64,000 nt of DNA, taken from Paenibacillus sp. E222 (GTDB taxonomy: Bacteria > Bacillota > Bacilli > Paenibacillales > Paenibacillaceae). Of this stretch, positions 28,344 to 37,082 are shown piece after piece. The notes under the pieces were generated by a model, which was not told the DNA's origin, did not search any database, and saw nothing but the letters and a program-made list of their open reading frames with translations. How positions within the stretch are numbered: the stretch's first letter is position 1; the number at the start of each line of letters is the position of its first letter. The stretch spans positions 5,890,001 through 5,954,000 of the forward strand of contig NZ_CP058552.1 of the NCBI RefSeq assembly GCF_013401555.1. The letters are read 5' to 3'. The position numbers and the translations under genes were made by a program.

Positions 28344-29453
28344 TTACTTACTCAATTTAGAAACAATCGGTATATATTCCCCGTCAAAATGAAATTGATA
28401 GCTGTCGTCTATACGTATATATCCGTAAATACAATGTTCCCTATCCCTGTAAAAAACGCTGGAAAAGTTTTTATTGTCTTTGTTACCTTCTGCAACCAAT
28501 AATCGGTTTCCCTCACATGCCAAAACAATTCCAATATGATCATGAGAATTATCGGATAGAAGCTTTTCAAAAATGACAATATCACCACGCTTTGGTTTAA
28601 AACCCTGGTATCCATCTTGATATAAAAAATTTGTTTCAGGTAGCTGAGCCCAATCTAACCACGCGCCAACCCCAGCTAATCGATAATTGTGATTCGGGTA
28701 TCGAATAGGGAGTATGATGCCAGCCTGCATACAGCAATGATATACGAATGCGGCACACCAATTTGATTCCAGTACTTTATAGATATCCGAGTCAGGCCAG
28801 TACTTGCATATTTCCCGATAGCCTTCATCCTCTGGAATTCCCATAACCCTTTGACCTGCAAGCGCTTCCGCAATTTCAGCCAAATTAAGACGTCTATCTT
28901 CAGTTCCTCTGTTTATCGTTCTTTTGTTTATCGTTCCTCTGTTACTCTTGCACTTCACCTCTACCTGTTCGATCGGAATCCCTAATTCAACAAAACCTTT
29001 TTGTAATCTATTTATCTCAATATCAGAAAAAAGATCCTCCGGATTCTGAACATACATCTGTATAAGTATGGCGTCTTTAATAATTTCTTCATACGGTCCA
29101 TGGACCCGATGTTTATCTTTTTGATAAAAGATCGATCGAAGAATGACAGATAGCTCTTCGTCGGTAAAGATTTGGGTGCTACGCAAAATCGGTCTTACCG
29201 AATCTGCACTGTTAGGACCAGGGAAGTATTTTATGCCGATTTTATAGAAATAAAAATCATGGAGCAACCCTGCGATCGCAGCAATTTCCGAATTTTGTTG
29301 TCTTCGTATGGCAAGTAAAGAAGCAAAGCTAGAAACCCCGAAAAGATTAAACAATGCTTCTTCATTCTTGGAGGTATTCACTGTGGTAAGTAGCGTTTCA
29401 AGAACAAGAGCACGAACAAGTTCAACCCGTTTAAGCTTTTTCTCAGAAATCAA
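28344..29453 (-). CDS. HD-like plus CHAP-like two-domain protein
   Basis: About 369 aa. The N-terminal half resembles an HD-type hydrolase (AAIAGLLHDFYFYKIG, DAILIQMYVQNPEDLF). A basic linker with a tandem repeat (RGTINKRTINRGT) leads to a C-terminal CHAP/NlpC-like cysteine peptidase domain: WCAAFVYHCC with the catalytic-type Cys, then GDIVIFEK and the His of DHIGIVLACEGN. TTG at 29453 lies seven bases after AGGAGG. No signal peptide, so the CHAP part would act inside the cell or be released otherwise. The domain pairing is unusual. Confidence 0.72.
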   Translation of the reverse strand: MISEKKLKRVELVRALVLETLLTTVNTSKNEEALFNLFGVSSFASLLAIRRQQNSEIAAIAGLLHDFYFYKIGIKYFPGPNSADSVRPILRSTQIFTDEELSVILRSIFYQKDKHRVHGPYEEIIKDAILIQMYVQNPEDLFSDIEINRLQKGFVELGIPIEQVEVKCKSNRGTINKRTINRGTEDRRLNLAEIAEALAGQRVMGIPEDEGYREICKYWPDSDIYKVLESNWCAAFVYHCCMQAGIILPIRYPNHNYRLAGVGAWLDWAQLPETNFLYQDGYQGFKPKRGDIVIFEKLLSDNSHDHIGIVLACEGNRLLVAEGNKDNKNFSSVFYRDREHCIYGYIRIDDSYQFHFDGEYIPIVSKLSK

Positions 29454-29479
29454 ACTTTCGCCTCCTGTCACTAAATTAG

Positions 29480-29590
29480 GTTTAAATAGCTACTACCTTA
29501 GGTCGGCTCGCGTGTCGTCAGGATCAAATTCCTAGATTGTTAATTGAACGACAGAGGCATAAGCCCAATCGTAGAATTTAATCTCAGATG
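29480..29590 (-). repeat. degraded attC-like repeat
   Basis: Contains ACCTTAGGTCGGCTCG, GTGTCGTC and GAACGAC followed by GGCATAAGCCCAAT, matching in order the inner arms of copy P at 46.7 kb. The outer R boxes are lost. It lies between the HD-CHAP gene and GNAT 29617. Confidence 0.6.
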
Positions 29591-29616
29591 ATGCGATGCT
29601 TTCTATAAAAAAAACA

Positions 29617-30162
29617 CTATTCCGATATCCATTCATTAGCTTTCAATCCATAGATTATTCTATCTAGAAACCTTCCATTGATATACTCGTAATCTCTTAG
29701 TTCACCTTCACGTTTAAACCCTAATTTCTCAGGAATTGCACGGCTCTTTAAATTGTTTGTAGCTACTCCTATTTCAATTTTATTTAATTTCAGTTCGTCA
29801 AAAGCATGATTTATTAGTACTTTAATAGATTTAGTAATTAATCCCTTACCCTCATATTCTTTACCTAGCCAATATCCGATTTCAGTTTTTTTGTTCTCTT
29901 GATCTAGATATAAGTAACCAATAGAACCCACAAGTTTATCCTCACTCCATATTCCTAACCAGTAACCCTCTTCCTTGGCATATCTTATCCGTGTTCTTTC
30001 TATAAAGGTTTTTGAATCATCCGCTTCTACAGTAATACTAGGAAACTTCAACCACTCACCTATATGATCCCTATTACTGTTAATCAAATTATATAATTGT
30101 TCTGCATCTTTAATTTCCAATAGCGATAAATAAGAAGATTCATCAATTTCATATTTAAACAT
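29617..30162 (-). CDS. GNAT acetyltransferase, RimJ/RimL-type
   Basis: Protein of 181 aa: EIGYWLGKEYEGKGLITKSIKVLI acetyl-CoA region and NNLKSRAIPEKLGFKREGELRDYEYING ending, close to the YdaF/RimL-like group (ribosomal-protein serine acetylase-like). RBS AAAGGAGAG. The flanking segments at both ends are decayed members of the repeat family, so it looks like an old cassette. Substrate unknown. Confidence 0.86.
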   Translation of the reverse strand: MFKYEIDESSYLSLLEIKDAEQLYNLINSNRDHIGEWLKFPSITVEADDSKTFIERTRIRYAKEEGYWLGIWSEDKLVGSIGYLYLDQENKKTEIGYWLGKEYEGKGLITKSIKVLINHAFDELKLNKIEIGVATNNLKSRAIPEKLGFKREGELRDYEYINGRFLDRIIYGLKANEWISE

Positions 30163-30200
30163 TGTTTCGCTCTCCTTTATTTCTATGTATTGTCTGATAT

Positions 30201-30292
30201 AGCTAGCTGAGCGTATCTACTAAAGCAACTCCACAAAATCCTACAGCAGACCAAGGCTCCAATGGAGCCGCTGCTTGATTATAATGTTAAAC
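30201..30292 (-). repeat. degenerate attC-like repeat
   Basis: Plus strand has AGCAGACCAAGGCTCC, AATGGAGCCG and CTTGATTATAATGTTAAAC, matching the right half of copy H. The sense-strand R'' box reads GTTTAAC, an exact RYYYAAC. The left end is decayed. Confidence 0.6.
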
Positions 30293-30321
30293 GACAAAAA
30301 CACTTCTTGAATCTACCTTCG

Positions 30322-30546
30322 CTATCTATTTTCTCCAGGTACATATTCAATCAAATCAGATAACTTGCAGTTAAATGTATCGCATAGCTTAAATAAGGTT
30401 TCTAATTTAGTTGTTTCTATATTGGTTTCCCGGTATAACTTATTGATTGAATTCCTACTTAAGCCGGATTTCGCCATCAATTCTGTTATATCATCGATTC
30501 GATGTTCTGCCATGAGTCCTCTTATATTGCACTTGATTACGGTCAT
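30322..30546 (-). CDS. XRE/Cro-type small transcriptional regulator
   Basis: Protein of 74 aa that is almost only a helix-turn-helix: CNIRGLMAEHRIDDITELMAKSGLSRNSINKLY (HTH) then LETLFKLCDTFNCKLSDLIEY, the standard Cro/C1 ending. ATG at 30546 after GGAGGGG. Three 16-bp palindromes upstream are likely its operators, giving autoregulation and control of a rightward gene that is now truncated. Confidence 0.88.
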   Translation of the reverse strand: MTVIKCNIRGLMAEHRIDDITELMAKSGLSRNSINKLYRETNIETTKLETLFKLCDTFNCKLSDLIEYVPGENR

Positions 30547-30610
30547 CTTTTCCCCTCCATAATTCCATCTTATCTCCCATATCAGCAATCATCAATGAAA
30601 AGAGAACTAA

Positions 30611-30680
30611 TAACTCTATAAAGTTAAAAATCCACCTTGTAATTAACTCTTTGAGGTTATATAATAACTCTATAGAGTTA
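30611..30680. promoter_or_regulatory. three palindromic operator sites
   Basis: TAACTCTATAAAGTTA (30611), TAACTCTTTGAGGTTA (30644) and TAACTCTATAGAGTTA (30665, perfect) are 33 and 21 bp apart, about three and two helical turns. They fill the space between the XRE gene and a rightward start codon at 30697. Binding by the XRE protein is inferred. Confidence 0.8.
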
Positions 30681-30696
30681 ATTAGGAGGAGTGTCA

Positions 30697-30867
30697 ATGG
30701 TTAATACATTAGATTCACTAGTTGAACCACTTATAAGAATACGTCTGGAATTACTCTACACTGAACTATCAGAACAGTTTCTTGCTTTGATAACAAAGGT
30801 TACAGGAAACATCTTCGCTCTTTTTACGAGATCATTATTTTCATCATGCAGTTGGATTATTTCCTGA
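30697..30867 (+). pseudogene. truncated rightward ORF next to operators
   Basis: ATG at 30697 has a perfect AGGAGGAG box and lies directly after the operators. It encodes VNTLDSLVEPLIRIRLELLY and then runs antisense into the 3' end of the methyltransferase gene, stopping at 30867. Only the first ~20-25 residues look authentic. The rest of the gene was probably replaced when the methyltransferase unit arrived. No family recognised. Confidence 0.5.
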
Positions 30868-31517
30868 TCGGTTTCTTCAATCATTTGTTCAATGACAAAC
30901 CCTGCTTTCGCTAACGCATTGATATAGGTTGATAGTTTACGATCAGACAAAGTTAGCTCGCCTTGAACAAAATCAGGAGCGACCGAATACCAAGATTCAT
31001 CAAAATAAGACTTGTTAAAAGAAAATCTATTATTTTCTTCAACAACACATTTGTGAATTGGATGCGACCAACTGAAAATAAATATGCCATCTTTTTTTAA
31101 ATAAGAAGCGATCCGACGAAAAGTTCCTTCAAGATCGGTTGTCCAGCCTACAGCGTAAATCGAATAAACAAAGTCAAAATAATCCACGGGAATGTTACAT
31201 TCTTCTTCCATGGGAGAACAGATCAATTTTGCTGAAAGACCACACGTTTTCAAATGTTGCGTTGCCTTTTCAATTTGTTTTTCCGATATATCCATCCCCC
31301 ATAGTTCCGCTGCTTTACGCTCTCCCTGATATTGCAAAGACTGACCATCTCCACAACCAATCTCTAACATCTTTTTTCCTGAGACATCGCCAAAAAGTTG
31401 GCATTTTTCCTCTGTTACAAATGCTCCATAAAAAGGAAGCACGATTGCTCTTAAAAAGTCATTTCCCTTTGTATCCCAATAGGAGCTGTTTGTTTCATAA
31501 ACAATATGCTTATTCAT
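30756..31517 (-). CDS. class I SAM-dependent methyltransferase
   Basis: Protein of 253 aa: KMLEIGCGDGQSLQY (motif I, about 48-62), ELWGMDISEKQIEKA (motif II) and VDYFDFVYSIYAVGWTTDL (post-motif), ending in a Methyltransf_11-type fold. RBS AGAGGGGG. Small-molecule or quinone-type substrate likely. Its stop region overlaps the truncated rightward ORF. Confidence 0.85.
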   Translation of the reverse strand: MNKHIVYETNSSYWDTKGNDFLRAIVLPFYGAFVTEEKCQLFGDVSGKKMLEIGCGDGQSLQYQGERKAAELWGMDISEKQIEKATQHLKTCGLSAKLICSPMEEECNIPVDYFDFVYSIYAVGWTTDLEGTFRRIASYLKKDGIFIFSWSHPIHKCVVEENNRFSFNKSYFDESWYSVAPDFVQGELTLSDRKLSTYINALAKAGFVIEQMIEETDQEIIQLHDENNDLVKRAKMFPVTFVIKARNCSDSSV

Positions 31518-31720
31518 CCTGATAACCCCCTCTTATAATTTTATTTTTGTTCGTTGCGCATTCGTTTTAACTAATGCCTCTTCGCAATCGATCTTGCAGT
31601 GAACACTCCTTGAGCAGCAAAGATTTTGTTTTAATTGTCGAAACCATCATTGAATTAACTTACGAAGTTCTTCTCTAATCTCATAATTCAAACCACTCTT
31701 TCGAGAGGCTTAAGAAAGTA
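31518..31720. other. intergenic gap, possible repeat remnant
   Basis: No gene seen. TAATGCCTCTTCGCAA resembles TAATGCCTCTTCACAA inside copy H, and GTTTTAATTG could be a decayed right box. The pairing of outer boxes cannot be shown, so this is recorded only as a possible remnant. Confidence 0.25.
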
Positions 31721-32602
31721 TCAGATCTTATGCCAATAGAAAGTATAATGAGAATGCTGTTGAAAGCCTATTGATTTATAAAAAGAACTATCCGAAATAA
31801 CATATGCTTTTTCAACACCTAAGGAGTGACCTCTTTTCAAGGCTTCCAATACCACTGCTTTTCCAAGCCCCTTCTGCCGATACTCTGGAATTGTACATAC
31901 AGGTTCAACATAAACATAATCCGTTTTCTGACTGTACCATAAGCCACAATAAGCAACGTACTCTCCGTCTTCATTTTCAGCAACAATATGTAGGAATGAA
32001 TTCATATTTCTTGCTGACAACATTCTTTTTTGCTTACATATAGTAGCTTCATCCGTAGGTACAGATCCTTCGTTGTCAAATGCCTTCCATAACAAATGAT
32101 GAAGCTTATATAAGTCATTTTCTATATCTATATTTTTTAGTATTACGCCTTCAGGAATTACATAATCAAGGCTAACATTCTCTAGTGTAAGTTCAAGTAT
32201 GTTTTCAGTCAGATCATTCTCCACAAACTTTTTACTGCGCAATAAATCTAGAGTGTGAGTATCGTTGTCATTCACCGCAATCCCAAGGCCATTTTCATTA
32301 CTGAAAGTAGCTATGGTATATTCTAATATATCTTTTTCCAATTCTTCAAAACCTTGTTTTGTAGCAAAAAATGCTTCACCAAAATAGTGGTCATAGGTTG
32401 CTATACCCACTAACTCGTCATTACAATACCACAACCCGATCTTATCCATTAAATCTCGATTGAATTCAGGATGATAAAACATCCACTCCCACCTTGCCCA
32501 GTTCCAATTGATATGCCTACGGTCATCTGTTGATAATTCAATCAAAAAATCACAAACTTGTTCATAGAAAGAATCATTGAAATTTCTGAAAGTAATCTTC
32601 AT
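31721..32602 (-). CDS. two-domain GNAT acetyltransferase
   Basis: About 293 aa. The C-terminal domain is well formed: YVYVEPVCTIPEYRQKGLGKAVVLEALKRG (acetyl-CoA loop RQKGLGK) and KSIGFQQHSHYTFYW. The N-terminal half carries a second, weaker GNAT-like domain (LVGIATYDHYFGEAFFATKQGFEELEKDIL). ATG at 32602 follows GGGGG; the frame to 32725 is not used. Substrate unknown. Confidence 0.82.
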   Translation of the reverse strand: MKITFRNFNDSFYEQVCDFLIELSTDDRRHINWNWARWEWMFYHPEFNRDLMDKIGLWYCNDELVGIATYDHYFGEAFFATKQGFEELEKDILEYTIATFSNENGLGIAVNDNDTHTLDLLRSKKFVENDLTENILELTLENVSLDYVIPEGVILKNIDIENDLYKLHHLLWKAFDNEGSVPTDEATICKQKRMLSARNMNSFLHIVAENEDGEYVAYCGLWYSQKTDYVYVEPVCTIPEYRQKGLGKAVVLEALKRGHSLGVEKAYVISDSSFYKSIGFQQHSHYTFYWHKI

Positions 32603-32725
32603 TTTAATCCCCCATATAATATATATTTTTATGTCTTCATAATAAAAACGAATGGCCACCCCATACTTCTTCCTCACTTCAATGAAAGTTTGAAGTGTTT
32701 TGCTTTCTTGAACTGATATTTCCAA

Positions 32726-33244
32726 TCATTGTTTTTTGAATAGTGATGTGATAATCATTTGAGCACACTCTTCCGGCGTATTCAAACTCGTATCGACTGA
32801 AAAGCTATAACGGATACGTTGCGACATTATTTTATTTTGCTCATCAGATTGATCTTCTCTTCTGTCACCACGTTCTATATTTCGCTTACGACAAAGATCT
32901 AATGGGCAGTACACCTCAACGATCTCCAAAGGATAGCCATCAAATATATCTTGGACTTTGTCATAATGTGGCTTTAATTCCGGTCTTTCAACAAGTATCC
33001 CATCGATTAAAACATTCTTTCCATGATCCGAAAATAATTTTGCTGTATGATACATTAGAATGATTGCTTCACTTAAATACTTCCAGTAGTCTGTTTGCAA
33101 ATGTTTATCACCAATCGTATTTTCAAAAAGATCATTGGCCACAACATAAAAAAAGGGTTCATCGTAATTTTGCATCGCTTCTACGATTGAAGTTTTACCT
33201 GAACTGGTTACGCCATTCAGAAATATAATTTTCCCTTTATCCAT
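32726..33244 (-). CDS. chloramphenicol-phosphotransferase-like P-loop kinase
   Basis: About 172 aa. The P-loop GVTSSGKTS (11-19) after IIFLN, VLIDGILVERPEL, and LEIVEVYCPLDLCRKRNIERGDR match the chloramphenicol 3-O-phosphotransferase (CPT) family, which modifies chloramphenicol with ATP. Family members of unknown target exist, so resistance is a hypothesis. ATG at 33244 after AAGGAAG; upstream frame to 33361 not used. Confidence 0.82.
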   Translation of the reverse strand: MDKGKIIFLNGVTSSGKTSIVEAMQNYDEPFFYVVANDLFENTIGDKHLQTDYWKYLSEAIILMYHTAKLFSDHGKNVLIDGILVERPELKPHYDKVQDIFDGYPLEIVEVYCPLDLCRKRNIERGDRREDQSDEQNKIMSQRIRYSFSVDTSLNTPEECAQMIITSLFKKQ

Positions 33245-33339
33245 TTTCTCATCTTCCTTTGCATGGGTTATGTTTGAGTGTCTATGATTCTTCGAATTGC
33301 AAAATACATAGACCTGTATGAAATTTTGAGTTTTTAATA

Positions 33340-33390
33340 GGTCGAACCATGGGGCCAACAAGCTCCGATGCGTGAATATAATACAAATAC
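33340..33390 (-). repeat. half of an attC-like repeat
   Basis: GGGGCCAACAAGCTCCGATG and CGTGAATATAATAC copy the right half of the family (L box plus spacer), but the GTT box is mutated. The rest of 33391-33520 shows nothing recognisable. Confidence 0.5.
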
Positions 33391-33520
33391 CAATTCCCTA
33401 AAAGATAACTACGATCCAGAAGAATAGATCTATTCCATGTTCAGCTCCTGTATTATGATCTACTAAAAATGCACTTCCCAACTCTGCCTTCACTGATTCA
33501 ACCAGTATTTCCAGTAAAAA

Positions 33521-34627
33521 TTAATTACTCTGATCATCAATCGATTTACCATATCGAACGAGTATATGCCACATGTATTTTAATTCCTGAAGCACTTCTT
33601 CGTAATTACCTCTGTCAGACCAGAGATCAGGATTGCGTTTCAAATCGTTGACAGCATTCCCGATCACACTTGCGTCGATGTGACCATTCCTTGCAATTCG
33701 CTTCGCTAATGATGGCATGGTTGGACCCCTAAAATCAGAGGGCACTTCCTCTGCACGCATCGCAAATCCCATATGCCAGAATAGTTCAATGGAATATTTG
33801 ATACAGATTTGCTCTAAGTAATTCCCTATTTCGGTTCCTCTGAACGATGGATCAGCAACCAAAACTTCCACATCATCTTCAAGATATATATCTCCATGAA
33901 CTTGAGTTTCGATGAAATGGTTAAGATTTCGATGTGGGGCCAGTTTTGACGGATCCTCTAACGGACGTTCCAGATTGTACAATAGCTGATCTATCAATTT
34001 TTTAGGAGTAAGATCTTTTTCTCCTATAGCATAATCCCGAAAGAAAGCATCCGTAAAAAGCGCAGATAAAATAGCGTCTAATTCCTCATGTGTCCCCTTT
34101 TCCTTTGGAGCATCTTGAGATCCTCCGTAAGTGAACGTACAGCGATGTAAAGCATTCGGTTTTAAAAGAAAATAACAAGATCCGAATCGTGGAGACGGTC
34201 CATCCGGATGTAACAACAAATGAAGAGCTCCATACTTTGGCCTTTCAAAGTTGGTTACACCCTCTATCTGATAAGCTCCGTCAAATAGTTCTTCCTCCCA
34301 AAGATCCCGTGCACCACCTGAATAAGCCGATACGCTCCCATTGGATATGAAAGTCTCGAACTGACTTTTATAGATCCCTTGCTCTAATAAAGATTGAGCC
34401 ACACTTTTCATATCTACAACCGGACGATCCGGATGAAAATGCAAAGCCACCCTTGCATGGGATTTAAGTTTATGAACTGCTTCTTCAAAGGTGCTCCAAG
34501 GAATATTTGATAACTGGAAAATTTCTTTGAGTGATGCTTGAGCTTCTCTTTTTTGGGATCTCGCGCAATGACTTATATATTCAATTGCTGCGTTCTGAGA
34601 TCTTGTAAGTTGTCTGTTATTCGACAT
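33521..34627 (-). CDS. DUF3626-like protein
   Basis: About 368 aa. Recognisable pieces are ARVALHFHPDRPV, YSGGARDLWEEELFDGAY, RPKYGALHLL and GPSPRFGSCYFLLKP, the pattern of DUF3626 proteins (uncharacterised, seen in Firmicutes and actinobacteria). The HFHPDRP motif suggests a metal or nucleophile site. ATG at 34627 after GGGGGTGA. Function unknown. Confidence 0.72.
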   Translation of the reverse strand: MSNNRQLTRSQNAAIEYISHCARSQKREAQASLKEIFQLSNIPWSTFEEAVHKLKSHARVALHFHPDRPVVDMKSVAQSLLEQGIYKSQFETFISNGSVSAYSGGARDLWEEELFDGAYQIEGVTNFERPKYGALHLLLHPDGPSPRFGSCYFLLKPNALHRCTFTYGGSQDAPKEKGTHEELDAILSALFTDAFFRDYAIGEKDLTPKKLIDQLLYNLERPLEDPSKLAPHRNLNHFIETQVHGDIYLEDDVEVLVADPSFRGTEIGNYLEQICIKYSIELFWHMGFAMRAEEVPSDFRGPTMPSLAKRIARNGHIDASVIGNAVNDLKRNPDLWSDRGNYEEVLQELKYMWHILVRYGKSIDDQSN

Positions 34628-34713
34628 AAGAATCACCCCCTTTTTCTAAAATTGAGATCTCAATCTACTCTATAATAGTTTTTGACTAGACTTAGAATTT
34701 CATCTATTTTGTT

Positions 34714-34855
34714 CAGCTTTCTGGTATTCATGACATCCTACTGATTTAAGGCTCCTTTTAAGGGCCGACCGCGATGCGGTTAGTTGGTGCAGATGTATTT
34801 GCTAAATTCGATTCACAGTCGGTTGAGCGTTGACCAAGGGCCGCTGATGTTAGGC
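34714..34855 (-). repeat. attC-like repeat A
   Basis: Right boundary GTTAGGC, sense RYYYAAC box GCCTAAC exact. Inner arm CTACTGA...GGTTAGTTGGTG. The left R box is lost (TTTCTGGTATTCATGAC retained). It follows the DinB gene 34896; the sense flank has TTTGTAAG and AAGAAGAC. Confidence 0.8.
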
Positions 34856-34895
34856 GTAGTTGTTGTCTTCTTTAAAAAACTTACAAATTACCATT

Positions 34896-35423
34896 TTACC
34901 AACCTTTTGATATGATTAGTGATTCAATTTGTGCAGTGTGATGGCGGTTATGCCATATAAACCTTTGAAGTGCTATATCTAATGTTATTACGCCTAGAAC
35001 TTGGGTTCTTAGCTTCCTCTGAAAGTCATCAGGAGTTAGATTATTGAGAAGAATAATAAAGCGTTCGTGGAGTATTTCTAGCAGTCGAATTGAATTTTCA
35101 ATTGGTATATTCCTGTAATCTATGAGTTCTGCCCATAGGTCTTCTCGATATGAATTGGCTAGCGGCTCATCTTCAGTTAATGCCCTCTTAAACCTGATAT
35201 AGGCATTCATATCATTATCAGCTAGATGATGAATGATTTGATTTATAGTCCACCCATCAGGACGATAAGGTGTATTTAGTTGATCAGAGTCAAGGCTCTT
35301 GTATATTTTATTTAAGGTATTTGTAATTAGTGGAATCTGATGAATTAAATTTGATCGTTCTTTACAAGTTAGGTTATGACGTGGACTAAATTGTCCAATG
35401 GGATACTGCTTATTTGTGTCCAC
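34896..35423 (-). CDS. YfiT/BstA-like DinB metal-dependent protein
   Basis: Protein of 175 aa strongly like B. subtilis YfiT/BstA: IGQFSPRHNLTCKER, WTINQIIHHLADNDMNAYIRFK (metal His 67) and FIWHNRHHTAQIE (His pair near 160). The His3 site binds Zn or Ni; BstA-type proteins transfer bacillithiol to electrophiles, which would be a detoxification role. The start is probably the GTG at 35423 after GGAG. Stop TAA is followed by the conserved TTTGTAAG segment of repeat A. Confidence 0.88.
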   Translation of the reverse strand: MDTNKQYPIGQFSPRHNLTCKERSNLIHQIPLITNTLNKIYKSLDSDQLNTPYRPDGWTINQIIHHLADNDMNAYIRFKRALTEDEPLANSYREDLWAELIDYRNIPIENSIRLLEILHERFIILLNNLTPDDFQRKLRTQVLGVITLDIALQRFIWHNRHHTAQIESLIISKGW

Positions 35424-35460
35424 TTCAATTATTTCTCCTTCCTCAACAGTCAGAAATTAA

Positions 35461-35626
35461 GCATAACATCGTTGTATCTACTCCCCAAAAAGATTAAAGT
35501 AGCGTATTCGACTGGGTGGATCGCCACTTGGCATCACAGGGTTGTCTGCCTGATCATACATCACCGAATTGCTTCGTGGGGGACCAAAGGGAGCTTGTCC
35601 TCCGCAGCGTGAATGCGCTATCAAGT
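35461..35626 (-). repeat. attC-like repeat B
   Basis: Left GCATAAC with GTTGTATCTAC, inner arm TTGTCTGCCTGAT, right GCAGCGTGAATGCGCT. The right GTT box is mutated to CTATC. It lies between histidine phosphatase 35661 and DinB 34896. Confidence 0.75.
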
Positions 35627-35660
35627 GATGTCACATTCCTCCTTGATGACCTTAGGTGAT

Positions 35661-36227
35661 CTAATCATTCCACATTCTTGTTACTTCTTCTAATTCTAAG
35701 TCTTCGAATTGCATTTTATAAATATCTGGTTTCTTTAATTGATTCAAAAACTCCAAACCAAAAGCTGAATCAAAATGATTCATCATCAAAGTCATTACAA
35801 GACCATGAGTTCCGATGGCTATTTTCTTCCCTCTGTTCTCTTTTAGAAAGGGTTTTAGAACTGAGATTGCTCTTTTCTGACAATCAGCGTTGGACTCTCC
35901 ACCCGGCAAGGTATAATCAAAATCGTTAAAACTCTCTCTGATACTAGACATTAACTCTGCATTTTCAATATTATAAGATGCAAAATGTCGTTCTCTAAGA
36001 TCTTCAAATACTTTAATATCTAACTTTAAGTTTTCGGCCAATCCCTCAACACTCAGAATTGCTCGAGTATAAGGACTTGATATAATCATGTCTATTCCTT
36101 CACCTATAAGTAACTTCGTTACTTTTTCAATATCGATCTTTCCTTTTGGGGTAAGCCCTCTTGTTCTTTCATTTCCTTCGTTGTATGGTGATTCTCCATG
36201 CCTAACCATATAGATAATTGTCTTCAT
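35661..36227 (-). CDS. histidine phosphatase superfamily protein
   Basis: Protein of 188 aa: phosphoglycerate-mutase-like phosphatase with the RHGE catalytic motif in YMVRHGESPYN (about 6-16), the second basic cluster in IISSPYTRAILS, and a late His in IAIGTHGLVMT. Cofactor-dependent mutases are longer, so a broad phosphatase is likely. RBS AAAGGAGGC. A second member of the family is at 38241. Confidence 0.86.
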   Translation of the reverse strand: MKTIIYMVRHGESPYNEGNERTRGLTPKGKIDIEKVTKLLIGEGIDMIISSPYTRAILSVEGLAENLKLDIKVFEDLRERHFASYNIENAELMSSIRESFNDFDYTLPGGESNADCQKRAISVLKPFLKENRGKKIAIGTHGLVMTLMMNHFDSAFGLEFLNQLKKPDIYKMQFEDLELEEVTRMWND

Positions 36228-36272
36228 ACAAGCCTCCTTTAGATGCTTTCATTAAATGTCACACTATGATTT

Positions 36273-36396
36273 CACATAAAGTTGATATATTCGCGACGTC
36301 CATTCCCCCCTGTATTCATGACCCAGCGAATGCTGGGGTGTCCGACTCATTGTCGGATTCAGGGCGAATACCTGCAGCGTGAATATTATGTTATAT
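36273..36396 (-). repeat. attC-like repeat C, composite
   Basis: Left CACATAAAGTTGATATATTC then GCGACGTCC, and soon a second left-type segment CTGTATTCATGACCC, so two left ends lie in one element. Right CAGCGTGAATATTATGTTAT. Sense R'' box ATATAAC. Confidence 0.8.
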
Positions 36397-36417
36397 GAAG
36401 TACCTAATCTCTTTAAA

Positions 36418-36969
36418 TTAACTCACAAAAGATTGTTCAAATATGGTTATATTTCTGTTCCCTTCTTCTGACAGTTCAATCCTCACTAAACTCATTCTTT
36501 CTATGATTCCTTCCATAGGTTCAAATTCATTTACTACATCATGAATTCCCTTAGCGATCGCTTCTCTACTTAATTGTGTTCCCAGGGTACAATGTGGATT
36601 CCATTGATTTGGGCTATAATATATACTCGCTTGATTATTATATTTGTCTAACTTCTTATAATAGTCCTTATGTATACGTTGAAGTTCGTCCGTTATGGTC
36701 GGCGCTAAAAATATCGTTCCCGAGGTCGGAAAGGTAGCTACGATATCAAATCGTAAACGAAGAGGAGAAACATTATCAAAATAGATTTGCAGTTTTTCTT
36801 TAAATCCTTCCAAATTGGATATATCCTTATATACAGCAAGCGTGATATGGGGACTTAAGTTCTCAAATCTATTCATAAAATGACTGATTCCCTCTTTGTC
36901 AAAATGCATCCATACTTTTCTGACGTATTCATCGAATTCTTTGTTGAAGAATAATTCTACAGCATACAA
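36418..36969 (-). CDS. 2'-5' RNA ligase (LigT/2H) family protein
   Basis: Protein of about 183 aa with both 2H phosphoesterase motifs: LSPHITLAVY (about 38-47) and WNPHCTLGTQL (about 122-132). The 2H fold cleaves or ligates 2',3'-cyclic or 2'-5' nucleotides. TTG at 36969 lies six bases after GGTGAGG; the GTG 12 bp earlier is alternative. Its stop TAA lies inside the conserved TTTTGTGAGTTAA segment next to repeat C. Confidence 0.86.
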   Translation of the reverse strand: MYAVELFFNKEFDEYVRKVWMHFDKEGISHFMNRFENLSPHITLAVYKDISNLEGFKEKLQIYFDNVSPLRLRFDIVATFPTSGTIFLAPTITDELQRIHKDYYKKLDKYNNQASIYYSPNQWNPHCTLGTQLSREAIAKGIHDVVNEFEPMEGIIERMSLVRIELSEEGNRNITIFEQSFVS

Positions 36970-37003
36970 GCGAACCCTCACCTTTCTTTTTTATTCCTAT
37001 TCA

Positions 37004-37050
37004 TTGCACAATCGTATGACTAAAGACGCAGCTTGAATGCGGTGTTATAA
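37004..37050 (-). repeat. attC-like repeat D, truncated
   Basis: Only a short left end (CGTATGAC) and the right part GCAGCTTGAATGCGGTGTTA remain. The sense box is TTATAAC. The arms have been deleted, leaving about 47 bp. Confidence 0.65.
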
Positions 37051-37082
37051 AATGTTGGCGTCCTCTTCGAGTTACGTTCGAA

